Shown: positions 1 through 8,885, numbered from the stretch's first letter. The stretch: DNA of 64,000 nucleotides from Thermohalobacter berrensis (GCF_003609645.1 NZ_MCIB01000034.1:1-64000); one strand, 5' to 3'. Notes: generated from the letters alone by a model not told the origin. A program made the numbers and translations.

Positions 1-165
1 CTAGGGATTCCAGAGTACAAGGCATGGCAATTCGCCAATACCCGTAAGGGTTATTGGCGAATATCCAATAGTCCAATATTAAGTAAGACCCTGGATAACC
101 AATACTGGATAAACCAAGGTCTTAAAACGCTTTCCATGCAGTACAGAAAACTGAACTTAGCCTAA
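1..165 (+). CDS. ltrA: Group II intron reverse transcriptase/maturase, C-terminal end (partial)
   Basis: Open from the first base to TAA at 163-165, giving the last 54 residues of a protein whose start lies before the window. The residues include ANTRKGYWRISNSPIL and end QYRKLNLA, which is the usual C-terminus of bacterial LtrA-type intron-encoded proteins (maturase X / DNA-binding region). The stop is followed directly by intron domain V, the normal arrangement for an ORF sitting in domain IV. The protein would promote splicing and retrohoming of its own intron. Whether the complete element is intact cannot be judged here. Confidence 0.88.
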   Translation, partial: LGIPEYKAWQFANTRKGYWRISNSPILSKTLDNQYWINQGLKTLSMQYRKLNLA

Positions 166-244
166 TGAACCGCCGTATACCGGACGGTACGTACGGTGGT
201 GTGAGAGGACGGTAGATGAAATAATCATCTACCTCCTACTCGAT
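1..244 (+). mobile_element. Group II intron, 3' end (ORF tail, domains V and VI)
   Basis: A 34-nt domain V lies at 167-200: its arms begin GAACCGCCGTA and end TACGTACGGTGGT around a small GGAC-containing tip. Domain VI follows at 201-244, with a stem GGTAGATGA (211-219) / TCATCTACC (225-233) and the typical tail CTCCTACTCGAT ending near 244. The layout is that of a mobile retroelement inserted just upstream of the CRISPR-associated gene at 450. The exact 3' splice site is inferred from the conserved tail; the 5' end is outside the window. Bases 245-449 are AT-rich exon sequence with no convincing gene. Confidence 0.85.
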
Positions 245-449
245 TTATAATTTTGCAAAATTTAAAAATTGGATATAGTTTAATAACAAATCTTGAAAAT
301 ACTGTGTAAAAATTTAGGAGTGAGCAATAAATGTCCTTATTGTTAAATGGTATGCACAGCTTAATGTACATTTTATTATGTAAAATTTTACAAGGGAATT
401 TAAGGATAAATATAGAATATATAACTAAAACATTAAAAGGAGGTTTAGA

Positions 450-1745
450 ATGGGTAGGAAATTTTTAAGCTTTTTAGGTGCTAGTCCATATAAAGAATGC
501 TGTTACGTATATGATGATGGAAATAATCTTGACCGAGTAACCACAAAATATATTCAGGAAGCTCTTATAAAAATACTCTGTAAGGATTGGAATAAAGATG
601 ACAAAGCAATAATATTTTTAACTGACTTTGCGAGAAAGGAAAATTATTGGAATAAAGAAGATGAAACAAGAAGACTTAAAGACAAACTTTTAAATCTTAA
701 TATTTCGATAAAAGATATATCAATACCAAATGGAAAAAATCAAGATGAAATATGGGAAATATTTAATACAATTTTAAATGAAATAGAGGAAGGAGACGAG
801 ATAATATTTGACTTAACGCACAGTTTTAGATCAATACCAATGCTTGCATTAGTTATATTAAACTATGCAAAAGTACTAAAGAATGTAAAATTAAAAGGTA
901 TATATTACGGAGCATATGAAGCTAGATGGACAGAGAATAGTAAAGAAATAGCTCCAATTTTTAATTTGATAACTTTTGATGAATTATTAGAATGGGCACA
1001 AGCAGTCAACTCATTTACAAGATATGGAAATAGTAGACATCTTAAGGAATTGGCCTCTAGAGTGCTAAGTAGTAAGTTAAGGGAAAGGGACCAGTCAGCT
1101 ATTTTAGTTAAGAATTTCGTAGAAAAACTAGATGATTTTATAAATACAATATATAACTGTAGAGGAAAAGGAATATTTAATGAAAAAAATAGTGATAAAA
1201 AATCAATAAGTTGTGCTTATAAGTCTATGAGAAAAAACTTAGACAATTTAATAGAAGATAAAAACGATACTTTAAAACCTTTAGTTCCTCTATTTAATAA
1301 AGTTAAAGAAACTACTAAAGATTTTGAAAAGGGAGATAATTTGACTACAGGGATAGCAGTGATTAAATGGAGTATAGATAATAACTTAACTCAACAAGCC
1401 TACACCGCATTAGATGAAACTATAAAAACTTATGTATGTGTAAAATTTGGATTAGATGAAACAGATAAAAATAATAGAGAAGAGATTGTAGCAAAGGCTT
1501 TAAGAGTACGGGCTCAAAAGATTCCTAAAGAAAAATGGAAGATAAAAGAAGAATATAGAAATAAAATTGAAGAGATAGTTGTTAATCTAGATAATAAATT
1601 AGTCCAGCTTTCAGATAAAGTAAATAACTTAAGGAATGATATAAACCATTTTGGATATACAGTAGATGTAATGGATTACAAAAAGCTTAACTCTAGAATA
1701 AAGAATTTATATGAGGAATTTAGAAAACATTTAGAAAAAGAATAA
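450..1745 (+). CDS. csx1: CRISPR-associated CARF-HEPN ribonuclease, Csx1/TM1812 (TIGR02221) type
   Basis: A 431-residue protein preceded by AAAGGAGG. The N-terminus (SFLGASPY, residues 7-14) and DLTHSFRS (121-128) are the ligand-fold motifs of the TM1812-type CARF domain, which binds cyclic oligoadenylate made by type III Cas10. The C-terminal region carries R-N-D-I-N-H (about residues 395-400), the Rx4H active site of HEPN RNases. By family knowledge it should be an RNase switched on by cyclic oligoadenylate during type III interference. It sits 473 bp before a CRISPR array in the same direction, but no cas10, effector-complex or adaptation gene is in view, so its signal source must be elsewhere or lost. 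A group II intron ends 200 bp upstream. Confidence 0.88.
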   Translation: MGRKFLSFLGASPYKECCYVYDDGNNLDRVTTKYIQEALIKILCKDWNKDDKAIIFLTDFARKENYWNKEDETRRLKDKLLNLNISIKDISIPNGKNQDEIWEIFNTILNEIEEGDEIIFDLTHSFRSIPMLALVILNYAKVLKNVKLKGIYYGAYEARWTENSKEIAPIFNLITFDELLEWAQAVNSFTRYGNSRHLKELASRVLSSKLRERDQSAILVKNFVEKLDDFINTIYNCRGKGIFNEKNSDKKSISCAYKSMRKNLDNLIEDKNDTLKPLVPLFNKVKETTKDFEKGDNLTTGIAVIKWSIDNNLTQQAYTALDETIKTYVCVKFGLDETDKNNREEIVAKALRVRAQKIPKEKWKIKEEYRNKIEEIVVNLDNKLVQLSDKVNNLRNDINHFGYTVDVMDYKKLNSRIKNLYEEFRKHLEKE

Positions 1746-2024
1746 GTTTTTTAGATATGAAGGTTATTGTTTCTAAAGTTAGGGTATCAGGTCTATTAAA
1801 TCTAAGAAGAAATTAGTTAAATTAAGAACATAAGAAATTTCAAAAACTGTATGGTGAATTTTTAAAGTAGATATAGATAAAAATTAATAAATAAATATAC
1901 GCAACAAAAACTTGAAACTTTAGATGAAACAAATTGTTTGTTGAAATTAAAAGACTAATAAATTGATATTAATAAAGATGAGTATGTATTTTTGAGAAAA
2001 TAATGATGCACCTAAAGTAAGCTT

Positions 2025-2076
2025 AAAAGTCGTCGACCTCCAGTAGTGCAAAAACCCCTGGGGATCGACGACTTTT
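2025..2076 (+). terminator. Inverted repeat with T-run, terminator or conserved leader element
   Basis: Arms AAAAGTCGTCGA (2025-2036) and TCGACGACTTTT (2065-2076) are perfect 12-bp complements followed by T residues. The 28-nt loop contains CCTCC and CCCCTGGGG. It could end transcription from csx1. Its GC-rich loop is unlike the surrounding AT-rich DNA and lies about 140 bp before the first repeat, so it may instead be a conserved piece of the CRISPR leader. Confidence 0.5.
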
Positions 2077-2174
2077 TGTTTTTGAAGGTAAAAGTAGCTG
2101 TAATATAGTGTTTTAAAGGGATTGAAGGATATTTATATGGAAGATGGTCATAGAAAAAAGTGGAAAAAACTAAA

Positions 2175-2203
2175 TTGACAAAAAATAGTAAACCTGATAA
2201 AAT
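2175..2203 (+). promoter_or_regulatory. CRISPR array promoter (sigma-A type)
   Basis: TTGACA (2175-2180), a 17-bp spacer, then TAAAAT (2198-2203). Transcription would begin near 2210, about nine bases before the first repeat, so nearly the whole primary transcript would be pre-crRNA. Confidence 0.75.
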
Positions 2204-2218
2204 CAATATATGTAATGG

Positions 2219-3930
2219 GTTACTAGACTACCTATAAGGAATTGAAACTATCTATATCAACAAATTCAGGTATTTGTTTAGTGTCAGTTACTAGACTACC
2301 TATAAGGAATTGAAACTAAATATCTTTAATTGCACTGCCTGATGTATCTGTTACAGTTACTAGACTACCTATAAGGAATTGAAACTGGATATAGCTTGAG
2401 ATTATCGATGCCACCTGGATTAAGGTTACTAGACTACCTATAAGGAATTGAAACAGTCCTATAACAGTTGGTATATTAGCTTTAATTCTACGTTACTAGA
2501 CTACCTATAAGGAATTGAAACAAATGGGTGGCAATTTTATATTTGCCACCCAAATAATTGTTACTAGACTACCTATAAGGAATTGAAACTTTCTTCTGCC
2601 AATATCTCCTCTAATTTTCCATCTGGTTACTAGACTACCTATAAGGAATTGAAACTAGCGTGGTCTAATCCATCGAATAAATCGTCATGTTCGGTTACTA
2701 GACTACCTATAAGGAATTGAAACTTGGTAGCCAATGCACTATTAAGCATTAAAATTTCAATGTTACTAGACTACCTATAAGGAATTGAAACAATTTTGAT
2801 GATGCCGAGGTTGATTATTATGACCAAGTTACTAGACTACCTATAAGGAATTGAAACATGTATTTTGTTATATCAGGGAATATACTAGTAAAATGTTACT
2901 AGACTACCTATAAGGAATTGAAACCTTTATCCCAATTTACCACGCACTTGCCTGCCTCGTCATCGTTACTAGACTACCTATAAGGAATTGAAACCTGAAA
3001 GAACGAATAATACAACTAGCTTTGAACCTAGTTACTAGACTACCTATAAGGAATTGAAACTTTGATGGCTGGGAAAATAAAAAAATCGTAGGTCATTTGT
3101 TACTAGACTACCTATAAGGAATTGAAACTTCCAGCTTCCAAAACGACTAATAATTGCTGCATTTTGGTTACTAGACTACCTATAAGGAATTGAAACTTGG
3201 TAGAAGGGTAAAGAAAATGGCAATATACTATGAGTTACTAGACTACCTATAAGGAATTGAAACGAGAATTACAAGAAAAATTAATTAAACTAGGATATGG
3301 GTTACTAGACTACCTATAAGGAATTGAAACTTTAAAAGCATAGTCCAAAAATATGAAGATGAAGAGTTACTAGACTACCTATAAGGAATTGAAACACCTG
3401 AGAGATGATTTTTTCCCAATCTGGTGTAAATATGTTACTAGACTACCTATAAGGAATTGAAACTGGACTTTATTTCAAAATAAAAAACCGTCTCAATCTG
3501 TTACTAGACTACCTATAAGGAATTGAAACTTATATTGTCGCTGTTATATCTAAATGTTACAGTACAAGGTTACTAGACTACCTATAAGGAATTGAAACTT
3601 CCAATGCGTACAATCTAACCCTGATACTGTAACGGTTACTAGACTACCTATAAGGAATTGAAACACGTGGGACGGAACTTATTTATGGAATACAGACAGT
3701 AGGTTACTAGACTACCTATAAGGAATTGAAACTATACACATACCTTAAGATTACTGTCAATAGATAGGTTACTAGACTACCTATAAGGAATTGAAACCAG
3801 CTTGCAAACAAAAAGGTAATGGCTGGCATTTAATGTTACTAGACTACCTATAAGGAATTGAAACTCTTCATCTAAATACAGATACCTAAGCATGCCCATT
3901 GTTACTAGAGTACCTATGAGGAACGTAAGT
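2219..3930 (+). CRISPR. CRISPR array, 26 repeats of 30 bp and 25 spacers of 35-40 bp
   Basis: The repeat begins GTTACTAGACTACC and ends GGAATTGAAAC. Twenty-five copies are identical, starting at 2219 and recurring to 3835. The 26th (3901-3930) has decayed (GTTACTAGAGTACCTATGAG, then diverging), marking the leader-distal end. The repeat ends in ATTGAAAC, the usual 5' handle of mature crRNAs in type I-B and type III systems, so transcription is on the plus strand. All spacers differ. The leader promoter at 2175 and the degenerate end at 3901 agree on the direction. No Cas6, Cas1, Cas2 or effector genes are present in the window; the only associated gene is the CARF-HEPN nuclease at 450. Confidence 0.98.
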
Positions 3931-4023
3931 AACTCAAAATTCAAAATGTAAAATGAAAATAAAATAATGTTGAAAGATGAATAATACTGTAAGGAATGGA
4001 TAAAAGAATTAAAAAGCCTTCTT

Positions 4024-4052
4024 AAAAGCAATCTCAGGATTGCTTTTTTATT
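4024..4052 (+). terminator. Terminator after the CRISPR array
   Basis: AAAAGCAATC (4024-4033), loop TCAG, GATTGCTTTT (4038-4047), then more T. It would end the pre-crRNA transcript. It also lies beyond the stop of the minus-strand gene at 4159 and could work in both directions. Confidence 0.75.
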
Positions 4053-4158
4053 TGCTTTAGTAGCTATCTATATCAATTGACTTCATGAAATACTAATTTA
4101 CATTTGAAACTAGTCCTAAAAGATATAACACACCACAACCCATTACCATTTTATACCA

Positions 4159-4773
4159 TTACGTACATATAGCTTCTGCTATATCATGTGTTACCATCAG
4201 TGCAGTTTTCTTTTCTTTTTTAAGAATTGTTCCTATTTCATCGGCTATCCTTAATCTAGTTTGATAGTCAAGGGCAGAAAAAGGTTCATCAAGTAAAAGT
4301 ATTTCTGGTTGTAATGCAAGGGTTCTTATAAGGGCTGCCCTTTGTCTCATTCCTCCAGAAAGCTGTCTAGGGTAATGATTTTTAAACTCACCTAATCCAT
4401 AGGTTTCAAGGAGATTTTCAACAAAGGCTATAGTTTCGTCATTTACCTTATTTTGAATTTCAAGTCCAATTAAGGCATTTTGTAATATAGTCCTCCATTC
4501 AAATAGGTGGTCTCTTTGAAACATATAGCCTACATCTTTATTTGTGCCTTTTACTTCTTTACCATTTATCAGTACTTTTCCACTAGATGGTTTTAAGAGT
4601 CCAGCAACTATAGAAAGTAAAGTAGACTTACCACATCCGCTAGGGCCTACTAATACGACAATTTCACCCTCATATATATCAAGGCTAATATCTTTAAGTG
4701 CTTCAGTTTCACCATCTAAAGTATGATATATCATACTTACGTTTTTTATTTCCATTACTTTTCTTTGCTCCAT
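4159..4773 (-). CDS. ABC transporter ATPase, nitrate/sulfonate/taurine type, C-terminally truncated
   Basis: 204 residues starting at the ATG of MEQRKVME, eight bases after AAGGAGG; an ATG 48 bases upstream has no ribosome site. Walker A GPSGCGKST, Q-loop, signature LSGGMRQRAA, Walker B ILLLDEPFSALD and the H-loop VTHD are all present, as in SsuB/TauB-type ATPases that energise import of sulfonates, nitrate or thiamine precursors. The protein stops at DIAEAICT, just past the H-loop, where relatives continue for roughly 30-50 residues. No permease or binding-protein gene is adjacent. It is probably a remnant of a transport operon cut off next to the CRISPR array, and may be non-functional. Confidence 0.8.
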   Translation of the reverse strand: MEQRKVMEIKNVSMIYHTLDGETEALKDISLDIYEGEIVVLVGPSGCGKSTLLSIVAGLLKPSSGKVLINGKEVKGTNKDVGYMFQRDHLFEWRTILQNALIGLEIQNKVNDETIAFVENLLETYGLGEFKNHYPRQLSGGMRQRAALIRTLALQPEILLLDEPFSALDYQTRLRIADEIGTILKKEKKTALMVTHDIAEAICT

Positions 4774-4993
4774 CAGTATGCCTCCTTTAGGGTATAAGTA
4801 AGGATATTTTATGATATTCAACTTGCTAAGATATTGTGAGAGAAAAGGGATTAGTAGAGTTAATAGGATACATAGTCAAATAATTCCTTTGAAACTAAAT
4901 TGCTTATTTCCTTATAAAAAAGATTTAAAGAATATATAAACTAAAAATCTATAATACTAACATTAAGAAATCTTTTTATAGGAGATGATTTTT

Positions 4994-5239
4994 ATGGGAA
5001 CTTTAGAAAATTGGCATAAATGGAAACAACAGCTTAATAAGGCAGTGCAGTTAGGTGAAACAGTAGGAATGTCAGATGAAACAATAAATAACATTGCTGA
5101 AAGGGTAGGAACATTTTTAGCAAATAATGTAGAACCTCAAAATGATGAAGAAAGACTATTAAAAGAGTTATGGGATGTGGCAGATGAGGAAGACAGAAAG
5201 GTATTGGCTAAATTAGTAGTAAGGCTTACAGATAAGTAA
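4994..5239 (+). CDS. DUF3243 family protein (YmfJ-like)
   Basis: 81 residues with the pattern NWHKWKQQL...GMSDETI...RVGTFLANNVEPQNDEERLLKELWDVADEEDR, which matches the small soluble DUF3243 proteins of spore-forming Firmicutes. Its function is unknown. The start is the second ATG (GGGAACTTTAG follows): the first ATG at 4985 directly abuts GGAG, leaving no spacing, while 4994 has nine bases. It is monocistronic and followed by a terminator. Confidence 0.85.
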   Translation: MGTLENWHKWKQQLNKAVQLGETVGMSDETINNIAERVGTFLANNVEPQNDEERLLKELWDVADEEDRKVLAKLVVRLTDK

Positions 5240-5256
5240 ATATTTCATTACATATA

Positions 5257-5294
5257 AAGGATACCGGGTAGGTATCCTTTAAATATTTTTTGAT
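5257..5294 (+). terminator. Terminator after DUF3243 gene
   Basis: AAAGGATACC (5257-5266) / GGTATCCTTT (5271-5280) with loop GGGTA, followed by an AT-rich tract ending in TTTTTT. Confidence 0.75.
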
Positions 5295-5450
5295 TGAATA
5301 AATAACCATGACAGTGAGACGTTTCATTTGTTATATTTTTAAATTCTTAACTAAAGAAATTACAAAATTATGGTAAAATATGTATAACCATATAAATATA
5401 ATTATTAATAGTTTAAGGTTTTATCCTGATATAAATAGGAGAAAAGATGT

Positions 5451-6071
5451 ATGAAAACTATAGAGCAATTTAAAAAGGTTAATTTAATTTTAATGTTATT
5501 ACTAGTATTTCTCTTGTCTAGCTGTACTCCTAAAAACTTAGAAACAGATATTAGTAAAATTAAATTTAATGATATTGAGTTTGTTGAACAATACAACAAT
5601 ATAAGGAAAAGATTAAACCTAACCAATAATGCTAAGCTCCAAAATCTTTATATAACCTTCGATAAAGATTATTACATAACCCTTTTACAGTATGAATTAA
5701 TTGATTTTGGAGTAGAAGACAAATTTAAAATCTATCATATAACTTTAAATGGAAAAGGTAATAAATATGAAATACAGACAACAGAAAGTGATACTTGGCT
5801 ACAGTTTGACCAACTAATAAGTGCAGAAGAATTTTTTCATATTGTTAAAAACATTGATATAACAAACATTATAGGGGATAATAATGCATCATATTATGAT
5901 ATTTTTGCAACAGGAAAATATGAAATTGATGCCACAAACTCAAGCAAAAGATATATTATTGAAAAGAGCAAAATAATAAATGTAGAAAGTAAAGAAACTG
6001 TTAAAGGATATTATATTGATGTAATTGATGATAAAAGTATAAGGATAGGTAGATTTTTCTTTGGTAAGTGA
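5451..6071 (+). CDS. Predicted lipoprotein of unknown function
   Basis: 206 residues with a short basic N-terminus, a hydrophobic segment (about residues 12-24) and a lipobox LLSSC, so it should be exported and lipid-anchored at Cys. The mature part is hydrophilic, rich in Lys, Asp, Ile and Tyr, and has no motif I recognise. AGGAG lies nine bases before ATG. It stands alone. Just after the stop, a 22-base segment occurs twice (6071-6092, 6094-6115: AAGAAGT then TATTGTATATAA). Confidence 0.65.
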   Translation: MKTIEQFKKVNLILMLLLVFLLSSCTPKNLETDISKIKFNDIEFVEQYNNIRKRLNLTNNAKLQNLYITFDKDYYITLLQYELIDFGVEDKFKIYHITLNGKGNKYEIQTTESDTWLQFDQLISAEEFFHIVKNIDITNIIGDNNASYYDIFATGKYEIDATNSSKRYIIEKSKIINVESKETVKGYYIDVIDDKSIRIGRFFFGK

Positions 6072-6165
6072 AGAAGTGTATTGTATATAAACAAAGAAGT
6101 CTATTGTATATAACTATATATGTAAATGTAATATTTATTATTTAAAACAATAAAAGATGGTTATT

Positions 6166-6207
6166 ATGATAATAAGAAGAATTGAAGAAAGTGATGCAAT
6201 ATGCTAA
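6166..6207 (+). pseudogene. N-terminal remnant of a GNAT-like acetyltransferase
   Basis: Reads M-I-I-R-R-I-E-E-S-D-A-I-C then stop. This opening resembles that of many GNAT proteins (MIIR..EESDA). The rest of the gene is missing. It is too short for certainty. Confidence 0.25.
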
Positions 6208-6218
6208 ATAAATGTATC

Positions 6219-6243
6219 ATGGGGTCATAAGACCCCATTTGTT
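6219..6243 (+). terminator. Bidirectional terminator hairpin
   Basis: ATGGGGTC (6219-6226) / GACCCCAT (6231-6238), loop ATAA, followed by TTTGTTT. It lies between converging transcription units, the lipoprotein side and the minus-strand GNAT gene. Confidence 0.7.
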
Positions 6244-6261
6244 TACAAGAAATATAAAAAT

Positions 6262-6807
6262 TTATCCTGTACTTAAATTAATGTTTTTATCAATAAACTT
6301 AGCAAAGTAAACTGTACTAATGTTATCTCCTCTATCATTTTCAAGCTTATGGATAAGTTTATATCCGTATTTTTCGAGTAATTTCAACTGAGGTATATTT
6401 GAGCTCCAAGTTCTTCTTACTATATAAGGTAGAACTAATTCAGATGGAAGTTCATTTTCAATAAAATTATTAAGCATTGAAGCAATTCCTAACCCACGAA
6501 AAGATGGATGAACACATGCAATTTTAACATAGTTACATGGAGTAAATTGGGATATTAATTCTTCATAATAATCATGGAAGAAGATTGAAAATCCTACAAG
6601 TTGTTCTTCAATAAAAGCAAGAACATACTTGGTATTTTCTAAAAACAGACCTTCAAAATATTTTACTGGACCATTAGTGCTATTTTCTCTAGATGATAAG
6701 GTAGGATAAAAATCCTTATCACACATGCAAAGAAGGTCCCACATTTGGTCTTTATAAGCTAAAATATCCTTATTATTGTCAACAAATAAAATTTTTATTT
6801 TGTCCAC
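6262..6807 (-). CDS. GNAT family N-acetyltransferase
   Basis: 181 residues. The acetyl-CoA loop is VHPSFRGLGIASML, with the R/Q-x-x-G-x-G/A signature, followed by a C-terminal beta strand region with Tyr. The protein should transfer an acetyl group from acetyl-CoA to an amine; the substrate is not predictable. The start is GTG (6805-6807); an overlapping ATG at 6812 is out of frame and no strong ribosome site is seen, so the start is uncertain. It stands alone with a shared terminator downstream. Confidence 0.75.
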   Translation of the reverse strand: MDKIKILFVDNNKDILAYKDQMWDLLCMCDKDFYPTLSSRENSTNGPVKYFEGLFLENTKYVLAFIEEQLVGFSIFFHDYYEELISQFTPCNYVKIACVHPSFRGLGIASMLNNFIENELPSELVLPYIVRRTWSSNIPQLKLLEKYGYKLIHKLENDRGDNISTVYFAKFIDKNINLSTG

Positions 6808-7056
6808 CCCATTTAATTAAAATTGTATTTATAATCAAAATTTTATAGTCTATTCCTAGTCCTGCTGCACCTCCTTTAGGTAAGGTTAGGAATCTAAAAT
6901 AATTATATACTAAAACAAACAAAAGAACAATAGAAAAATACAGAGTATTTTAGATATATTTTTATCAAACTATGATATATGGTAAATAATCGCTAATAAT
7001 TGTCGTAAATCGTTGAATATAACAAAAAAGAATATGTTTTGTAAGGGGGATAATAA

Positions 7057-8220
7057 ATGGGGAATAATAGTAAATCAATAAATGAAAATAAAAGTTTTAG
7101 AAAAGTAGCAGTTTCACCAATAGAAGAATTTTTAGGCTTTGACCCAAACATTAAGAAGTACATGATCATGCACTTAATAGGGGGAGGATTATTAATCTAT
7201 TCAACCCTTACTCCAATTTTTATGAATAGATTGGGTATTAGCCTAATTAATGCTGGATTAATTTTTAGTATAGCATCAATAATTGATATAGTTTTTACAT
7301 ATATTTTGAGTAGGTTTTTAGATAGAATTTCACCAAATGTGGGAATGATTATAGATTGGCTAACAGAAAGCATTCCACCTTTAATATATTCATTTGCTAC
7401 CACAAGCTTTCATATGTTTTTAGGTATATTTTCTACAAAGATAACAAATATATTAAATCCAGTTTACAAGGTTTATGAAAATGAAATATTCCCTGAAAAG
7501 GAAAGGGACTTAATCTATACTTACCACTTAATGCTTCCAGAAGTTTTTACTATTATCTTTTATCCTATAATTGGATTTTTATTGACATATAAGTTCACAT
7601 CATTAAAGGCCTTTAGGACTGTTTTTTTTATATGTGCAGTAGGATATATTTTTGTTGCAATTATTCCATACAAAACTCTAAAATGGGTAAAGCCAACAAA
7701 AATTTCTAAGGAGAACCTATCAATTTCTATACCTAAAGATTTAATAAATGTTGCAATAGCACAAATTTGTGTCTTAGCAGCTATAAGTTTTACTTCACCA
7801 CTAATTACAAGCTATTTTATTCTAGAGAAAATGGGAGGAACCGTTTTAAATGTATTACTATTAGAAGTTATTTCTGCAGTATTTGTAATAATTACCGGGT
7901 TATTAAGTAAAAACTTAAACTCAAAAATTTCTAGACAAAAAATAGCACAATATGGAGTTATATTCTTTATTGTTTATGCTTTTCTTTTAATGATAGCTAA
8001 AAACTATATTTACGTTTTAATAGCTTTTATTTTTTACGCAATAGGACATACTGTTTGGTTTCCACATCATTACTCTTTACTTATGGAATTTGTTCCAAAG
8101 GAAAATAGAGGGCAGTTTTTTGGTAGCATGAGTGCAATTAATAAACTATTAGGAGTTTGTGTACCTGCTATTTCTGGTGTATTAGCTAGTAAATTCGGCT
8201 TTTTGTACCCTTTGGCTTAG
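7057..8220 (+). CDS. MFS transporter, frame broken near the C-terminus
   Basis: 387 residues, hydrophobic, with about eleven membrane segments and MFS-like organisation (two halves, loop RFLDR after helix 2-3). GGGGG precedes ATG. The frame ends ...SKFGFLYPLA, inside what should be the last membrane helix. If one T is added to the T5 run at 8200-8204 the reading becomes GFFVPFGLVF and runs on through a hydrophobic helix to TAG at 8277-8279. So a one-base deletion, genuine or a sequencing error, has removed the last helix. Substrate unknown. Confidence 0.75.
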   Translation: MGNNSKSINENKSFRKVAVSPIEEFLGFDPNIKKYMIMHLIGGGLLIYSTLTPIFMNRLGISLINAGLIFSIASIIDIVFTYILSRFLDRISPNVGMIIDWLTESIPPLIYSFATTSFHMFLGIFSTKITNILNPVYKVYENEIFPEKERDLIYTYHLMLPEVFTIIFYPIIGFLLTYKFTSLKAFRTVFFICAVGYIFVAIIPYKTLKWVKPTKISKENLSISIPKDLINVAIAQICVLAAISFTSPLITSYFILEKMGGTVLNVLLLEVISAVFVIITGLLSKNLNSKISRQKIAQYGVIFFIVYAFLLMIAKNYIYVLIAFIFYAIGHTVWFPHHYSLLMEFVPKENRGQFFGSMSAINKLLGVCVPAISGVLASKFGFLYPLA

Positions 8221-8457
8221 TTTTTATTTTATTTGTAACTGTATATATTATTTATCAATTACTATTAAGGAATAATTAGAAGCTGGAGCAACATTTTAAG
8301 GATATGGATATTCTATTTAAGCAAAATAGAATGCTATTTTTATACTTCCTCTTTGCTATTTACATTAAATTTATTGACTTAAATAATATTGGTGAATACC
8401 GGTAAAGATTAAGGGACATAATATACTTTGATACAAGTGAGAAGAGGAGGTAATAAT

Positions 8458-8811
8458 GTGAATAGAACTGCTATGGCATTAATTTTTAAATTCTTAGTGA
8501 CACTTGCAGGTGCATGGATTGCTTTTTATGTTATAGGAAATGCTGATTTTACATGGGTACTTGTAGTTGCTTTACTGGGAACTGTATTAAATTATTTAAT
8601 AGGAGATTTGTTTGTACTACCTAAATTTGGTAATATAATAGCATCTATAGGTGATGGGGCACTGGGTGCATTGACAGCTTATATAGTTAGTCAAATTGTT
8701 TATGGTTTTGAACCAACTGCAACAAGTCTTGCAGTCTTTGCAGTGTTAGTTGCAGTAAGTGAATACCTTTTTCATATTTACCTTCGAAATTCAAAAAAAG
8801 TTGCTCCTTAA
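8458..8811 (+). CDS. DUF2512 family membrane protein (YndM-like)
   Basis: 117 residues with four predicted membrane helices and an internal GDLFVLPKFGN motif, as in the YndM/DUF2512 proteins of spore formers; function unknown. The start is GTG at 8458, seven bases after GAGGAGG; a TTG 30 bases upstream is in frame but includes the ribosome site. It is monocistronic, followed by a strong terminator. Confidence 0.8.
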   Translation: MNRTAMALIFKFLVTLAGAWIAFYVIGNADFTWVLVVALLGTVLNYLIGDLFVLPKFGNIIASIGDGALGALTAYIVSQIVYGFEPTATSLAVFAVLVAVSEYLFHIYLRNSKKVAP

Positions 8812-8885
8812 AGTCCCAATAGATAGAAGTAGTATAGTAATGAAATAAAAATTAACTAGTAGTACAAGTTATATGAAATTTTAAG

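Larger units (their letters stand above)
1746..2218. other. AT-rich gene-free stretch between csx1 and the CRISPR array (leader region)
   Basis: There is no open frame with a ribosome site. The first 280 bases have many stops in all frames and could be decayed coding DNA, but no family is recognisable. The second half acts as the array leader: a 12-bp inverted repeat at 2025-2076 and a promoter at 2175-2203 are listed separately. Confidence 0.6.

Noticed and set aside
331-468. 46-codon plus-strand frame with AGGAG upstream, overlapping the csx1 start
   Set aside because: No recognisable sequence and it runs into csx1 in another frame; the ribosome site could be chance in purine-rich DNA.
3777-4031. 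Minus-strand open frame across the end of the CRISPR array
   Set aside because: Made mostly of repeat and spacer sequence; no ribosome site.
6071-6115. 22-base tandem direct repeat after the lipoprotein gene
   Set aside because: Only two imperfect copies in AT-rich DNA; no evidence of function.
6808-6900. Minus-strand open stretch reading LPKGGAAGLGIDYK upstream of the GNAT gene
   Set aside because: No start codon after its AGGAGG-like sequence and no family could be recognised; possibly decayed coding DNA.
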